Shown here: positions 60,726-64,000 of the stretch, one piece after another | Layout of the letters: each line of letters starts with the position of its first letter | Numbering within the stretch: position 1 is the stretch's first letter | NCBI GenBank assembly: GCA_026196575.1 | Contig: JAPHSX010000030.1 | Coordinates: 52,507 to 116,506, forward strand | Direction of reading: 5' to 3' | From: Gammaproteobacteria bacterium | GTDB lineage: Bacteria; Pseudomonadota; Gammaproteobacteria; Thiohalomonadales; Thiohalomonadaceae | Length of the DNA: 64,000 bases | Made by a program: the position numbers and the translations under genes | Notes under the pieces: model-generated | Databases searched by the model: none | What the model was told of the DNA's origin: nothing | Seen by the model: only the letters and a program-made list of their open reading frames with translations

Positions 60726-61337
60726 ATGTTTACCGGTATCGTTCAGGGCACCGCCGAGGTGGTGCAGATCGAAGAGAGAGAGAACTTTCGTACCCATGTG
60801 GTACGCCTTCCCCCGGCGCTGTTGCCGGGACTGCAACCCGGCGCCTCGGTGGCCCATAACGGTTGTTGCCTCACCGTAGTGAAGATCGACGGCGACCGCG
60901 TCAGTTTCGATTTGATGCAGGAGACGCTGCGCGTAACCAATCTTGGCAAGATTCGGGTGGGCGAGCGGGTCAATGTGGAGCGCGCCGCGCGCTTTGGTGA
61001 CGAGATCGGCGGCCACGCCATGTCGGGCCACATCCTCTGCGCCGCCGAGGTGACACGGGTGGTCGAGTCACCCAATAATCGCCAGCTCTGGTTCCGCATT
61101 CCAGGGCCGTGGTCTAAATATCTCTTCCCCAAGGGCTACATCGGCATCGACGGTGTCAGCCTTACCATTGGTGATGTCGCAGGCGATGAGTTCAATGTCA
61201 ACCTCATCCCCGAGACCCTGCAGCGCACCACTATCGCCAGCCGCCGCGTGGGTGACCGGATCAATATCGAGATCGACCCGCAGACCCAGGCCATCGTCGA
61301 TACCGTCGAGCGGGTACTGGCCGAACGTCAGCCATAA
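60726..61337 (+). CDS. ribE: Riboflavin synthase
   Basis: 203 residues. It makes riboflavin from two molecules of 6,7-dimethyl-8-ribityllumazine. The two internal lumazine-binding repeats start [15 protein letters not shown] and [23 protein letters not shown] and [14 protein letters not shown] are the matching sites in the two halves. No FMN riboswitch is visible upstream; the gene appears to be read from the channel gene 17 bp before. Called ribE here (ribC in E. coli usage). Confidence 0.95.
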   Translation: MFTGIVQGTAEVVQIEERENFRTHVVRLPPALLPGLQPGASVAHNGCCLTVVKIDGDRVSFDLMQETLRVTNLGKIRVGERVNVERAARFGDEIGGHAMSGHILCAAEVTRVVESPNNRQLWFRIPGPWSKYLFPKGYIGIDGVSLTIGDVAGDEFNVNLIPETLQRTTIASRRVGDRINIEIDPQTQAIVDTVERVLAERQP

Positions 61338-61372
61338 AAAAAGGGGCGGTTCCTGCGAACCGCCCCCCCTTT
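61336..61372 (-). terminator. Intrinsic terminator of the TonB-dependent receptor gene
   Basis: A nine-bp stem GGGGCGGTT/AACCGCCCC with a six-base loop. On the minus strand it is followed by seven T. In the plus direction the T run is weak, so it serves chiefly the receptor gene, and ribE partially. Confidence 0.85.
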
Positions 61373-61396
61373 AGAGGCCACCAAAGATGGCGCGGT

Positions 61397-63727
61397 TTAG
61401 AACTTGAAGTTCACCCCGGCATAGATGGAACGGCCCATCCCCGGTACCGGGGTGCCCCAGAGGATGTCACCACCGGACATGGTCTTGCCCTCGCCCATGT
61501 AGGTGCCGCCCAGCGGATGGTTGTAGAAGGTATCCAGGGCGTTCTCGATGCCGACATCGAAGCGCACCTGTTTCCAAGTGTAGCTGCTGCGCAGATGGAG
61601 CAGTTGGTAGGCATCAGTCTGCATCTCGTTGCGGGTGGCGGAGACCTCGGTCTTCTCATCCACCAGCTCTACCTCGACGCTGTTGTTCCAGCCGCCACTA
61701 CGCTGATTCACCGCCAGTTTGGCATTGAGCGGCATCATGTTGTAGAGGTTGTCGCCGGTATCCTCGTTTTCGCCGCGAACGTAGTTGAGCATGCCGGTAG
61801 CGGTGAAGTTGCCGTACCCGGTGTTTTTCGCCAGCGGGAAGTGGCCTGAGATATCCAGACCGTAGATACGGGCGGACTCGTTGACGAACTTGAGGTAGAC
61901 AAAGGTGTCCGTTGCCGTGAGGTTGGCGGTACTGCAGGCAGAACTGGTGGTTCCGGTAGCCACATCGTCGGGGCCGCAACGCTCGACGTCGATGTAGTCG
62001 GTGACGTAGGTGTAGTAGGGGGTCACCTTCACTCCCCAGCTCTGCTCTGCACCATCGTGCCAGTCGAAGGTGGCGCTGACGGTGTGGGCGATCTCGGGTT
62101 CCAGCTCCAGGTTGCCGACATAGCCATTGCCATCACCGGCCCAGTTGATCATGCGCATCGACATGCCGTTGGTTGACCAAGTGTAGCGCTCGTAGAGGTT
62201 GGGTGAACGGGTCTTCTGGGCAAAACCGAACTCGACGGTGCGGTTGGCGTCGGGGGTGAAGCGCGCCAGTGCGGTAAGGTCGATGTTGTTATCGGTCTTG
62301 GCACGGTCGGCGTTGTTGAAGGCAGCCGCCTCGTGGATGTACTTGTTGGCGATCATGGTGTTGAAGGGGGCAATCGATGTGCTGGTGGCGTAGCCCTGCA
62401 CCTCGTCGGCATCCATCGCCACCTGCTCATAGCGCAGGCCGAACTGGGTCAGCCACTGTGCATCCCACTGTGCCTCCCACTCGCCGAAGAGCGCGGTGCG
62501 ATCGCGCTCACCATCGTTGATATTGACGAAGGTCTCGGGCCACATCCCCTTGCCGGAGGCGTCCCACCAGTCGTTCAGGCGGTATTGCTGCAGCTCGCCG
62601 CCCACGCGCAATGTATCGCGTGCCGAGAGGGCAAGTTCACCCTTGAGCAGGGCGCCCGTGTTTTTGCCCTCGGTGTCCATCGGCATACCGCCCGCACAAC
62701 CGCTGCTGCCACCGGCAATTTCACAGGGGATGCCATCATCCGCCGAGGTGGCGCCATACCAGAAGAGCTTGTCATCAAAGAACTGCATGGCGTGGCGGGT
62801 GCGCTCGTGATAGGCGCGTGCCTCCAGGGTGCCCCAGTCGAGCTGGGCGGTGTGGTTGAGGTTGATCTGGGTGCTGTCGTTGCCGGTCATGTCCATGCGC
62901 TGGTTGGTCCACCCCTGGTAGGGGATGTCTTGCATGCCGACCTTCAGCTCGGTCAGGTGGTTGCCGTTGAGCATGGCAAAGCCGAGGGAGCGGTTGGTGC
63001 TTTTGTACATGGAGGAGCCGACTTCATCGCTATCGATGGCGCTGTCACCCACGTCATTGACATAGATTTGGGCTGGGTCCTTGAAATCGTCGCTGGCGGT
63101 GTAGTTTTCCGACTCGGTGGTGGAACTGCTGTAGGTCAGGCTGTACTTCTCGCTGGCGGCGGTGGCCGTCAGGTTGTCGCCGTGAGCATTGCCGTTGCTG
63201 CGCACGAAGAGGCCCACCTCACCGGTGAAGAGGCTCCCCTCGCCCGGCTTGGCAAATTTTGGTGCGGGGGAGTCGACCAGGATGGTGCCGCCGATGCTGT
63301 CGCCGCCGACACTCACCGGGGAGATGCCGGCAAGCACGGTGGCGCTCTCGACGTTACTCGGATCGATGTAGGAGAGGGCCGGGTTCATGTGGTTGCCGCA
63401 GGCGGAGATGAGATCCATGCCGTCGACCTTGATGCGCAGGCGGTCATCGGCCAGGCCGTGGAGCACCGGCAGGCCGGAGACGCCACCGGAGCCCTGGATG
63501 GTGAGGCCGGGGACATTCTTCAGCAGGCTGGCGGTGTCGCTGGTGGCCGGGGCGAGGGATTGCAGGGTCTCCGTAGCGACCGCCGAGGCGTTGAGCGGCG
63601 CGACTTGCGTTGGGGCGGTAACGGAGATGGTCGGCAGTTGTGCCTCTTCGGCAACGGCGGTGCCGTGGACGGTAGCGGCGATCAGCGTGGCGAGCAGGGC
63701 GCGCCGGCGGGAGAACGGAGGATGCAT
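61397..63727 (-). CDS. TonB-dependent outer-membrane receptor, OprC/NosA-like copper type
   Basis: 776 residues. A signal peptide (LLATLIAATVHGTAVAEE) is followed by a plug domain (VPGLTIQGSGGVSGLPVLHG) and a 22-strand barrel ending IYAGVNFKF, with terminal Phe. In the plug, C110 and M114 lie in ACGNHMNP. In an outer loop, H312 and M314 lie in RHAMQFF. This CxxxM plus HxM arrangement is the copper site described in Pseudomonas OprC. The PM/GMPM sequence in another loop (GCAGGMPMDTEG) adds more Met. AAAGGAA precedes ATG 63727. Its likely role is copper uptake; other metals are possible. Confidence 0.85.
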   Translation of the reverse strand: MHPPFSRRRALLATLIAATVHGTAVAEEAQLPTISVTAPTQVAPLNASAVATETLQSLAPATSDTASLLKNVPGLTIQGSGGVSGLPVLHGLADDRLRIKVDGMDLISACGNHMNPALSYIDPSNVESATVLAGISPVSVGGDSIGGTILVDSPAPKFAKPGEGSLFTGEVGLFVRSNGNAHGDNLTATAASEKYSLTYSSSTTESENYTASDDFKDPAQIYVNDVGDSAIDSDEVGSSMYKSTNRSLGFAMLNGNHLTELKVGMQDIPYQGWTNQRMDMTGNDSTQINLNHTAQLDWGTLEARAYHERTRHAMQFFDDKLFWYGATSADDGIPCEIAGGSSGCAGGMPMDTEGKNTGALLKGELALSARDTLRVGGELQQYRLNDWWDASGKGMWPETFVNINDGERDRTALFGEWEAQWDAQWLTQFGLRYEQVAMDADEVQGYATSTSIAPFNTMIANKYIHEAAAFNNADRAKTDNNIDLTALARFTPDANRTVEFGFAQKTRSPNLYERYTWSTNGMSMRMINWAGDGNGYVGNLELEPEIAHTVSATFDWHDGAEQSWGVKVTPYYTYVTDYIDVERCGPDDVATGTTSSACSTANLTATDTFVYLKFVNESARIYGLDISGHFPLAKNTGYGNFTATGMLNYVRGENEDTGDNLYNMMPLNAKLAVNQRSGGWNNSVEVELVDEKTEVSATRNEMQTDAYQLLHLRSSYTWKQVRFDVGIENALDTFYNHPLGGTYMGEGKTMSGGDILWGTPVPGMGRSIYAGVNFKF

Positions 63728-63934
63728 GCTGTTGGTTCCTTTGTTGTTAAGTGTTGAGAGCAAGATTCGTGAACGGGTTCTCAAAATGCAAAAACAAGGC
63801 CAATACGATAGGTTGCTGATTTGTGAAGGCATTGTATGGACGGAGGGAAGAATGGAGGGGCGTTGCTGTGTGAAATCACCCAACGGGTGGTGAGAAGACA
63901 TAATTCGGCTTTCATATCGGCCTGGCGGTAATGC

Positions 63935-64000
63935 TCAGGCGAGATACTGCACCAGCTCCAGTAATAGCCGCACCGCCCCCGCCACCGTCAGCGCCACCCC
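63935..64000 (-). CDS. C-terminal end of an unidentified protein (partial)
   Basis: Only the last 21 residues are visible, ending LLLELVQYLA before a TGA, with Val/Ala-rich sequence before it. It could be a helix at the end of a membrane or soluble protein. Nothing more can be said. About 200 bp between this stop and the receptor gene start contain no gene; the receptor promoter must be here. Confidence 0.35.
   Translation of the reverse strand, partial: GVALTVAGAVRLLLELVQYLA

Overview
The window looks like ordinary chromosome of a GC-rich gammaproteobacterium with sulfur metabolism, probably of Chromatiales or Sedimenticola-like affinity. That placement is inferred from gene content and synteny, not from a database search. 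Sulfur-related genes are a sulfur-globule-type envelope protein, two DsrC/TusE-family proteins and a six-heme c-type cytochrome. The TIGR02449-zapA-6S RNA-fau order, slyX, rlmKL, tmcA and split glycine cleavage genes are typical of Gammaproteobacteria. I see no prophage, transposase, CRISPR array, rRNA or tRNA gene. Repeats are limited to a few REP/MITE-like intergenic sequences.

Layout. 0-3.6 kb: end of a MoeB/ThiF-like E1 enzyme with a JAMM peptidase, then a helix-turn-helix/ferredoxin-reductase pair, a DUF350 protein and a lytic transglycosylase. 3.6-8.2 kb: Sel1/SH3 protein, sulfur-globule-like protein with a clear promoter and terminator, ppnP, a gene-poor stretch with a long palindrome, a DsrC-like protein, pterin carbinolamine dehydratase and a CDGSH protein. 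8.2-12.6 kb: fetAB and the divergent polyamine genes speE/speA. 12.6-19.7 kb: envelope proteins, then a signalling block (cNMP-binding protein, PAS-GGDEF, REC-CheC and a decayed CheY) downstream of tmcA. 19.6-24.5 kb: LpxA-like acyltransferase, M99 and M15 peptidoglycan carboxypeptidases, DsbA-like protein and an outer-membrane barrel candidate.

24.5-31.1 kb: a two-gene c-type cytochrome module, then trpG-MFS-trpD-trpC. 31.3-39.2 kb: small Cys-rich protein, chemoreceptor, cca, a small membrane protein, fau, 6S RNA, zapA, ygfB and pepP. 39.4-43.4 kb: a 1324-residue PilZ-DUF1631-GGDEF-EAL protein. 43.4-50.5 kb: a tandem glycine riboswitch followed by lipA-gcvT-gcvH-gcvPA-gcvPB-dgkA and a PfkB kinase. 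lipA supplies the lipoyl cofactor needed by GcvH, so the riboswitch probably controls both the enzyme and its cofactor. 50.5-64 kb: REP-like repeats, tusE, rlmKL, slyX, a pilin accessory protein, a GGDEF-EAL protein, a MscS-cNMP channel, ribE and an OprC/NosA-type copper receptor.

The strongest leads are the six-repeat cytochrome with its membrane monoheme partner, the reductase that has kept its 2Fe-2S cluster but lost the usual flavin and nucleotide motifs, the two DsrC-family proteins that each keep a different one of the two redox cysteines, and the copper receptor with an intact CxxxM/HxM site. I cannot say whether any of these is undescribed without database searches.
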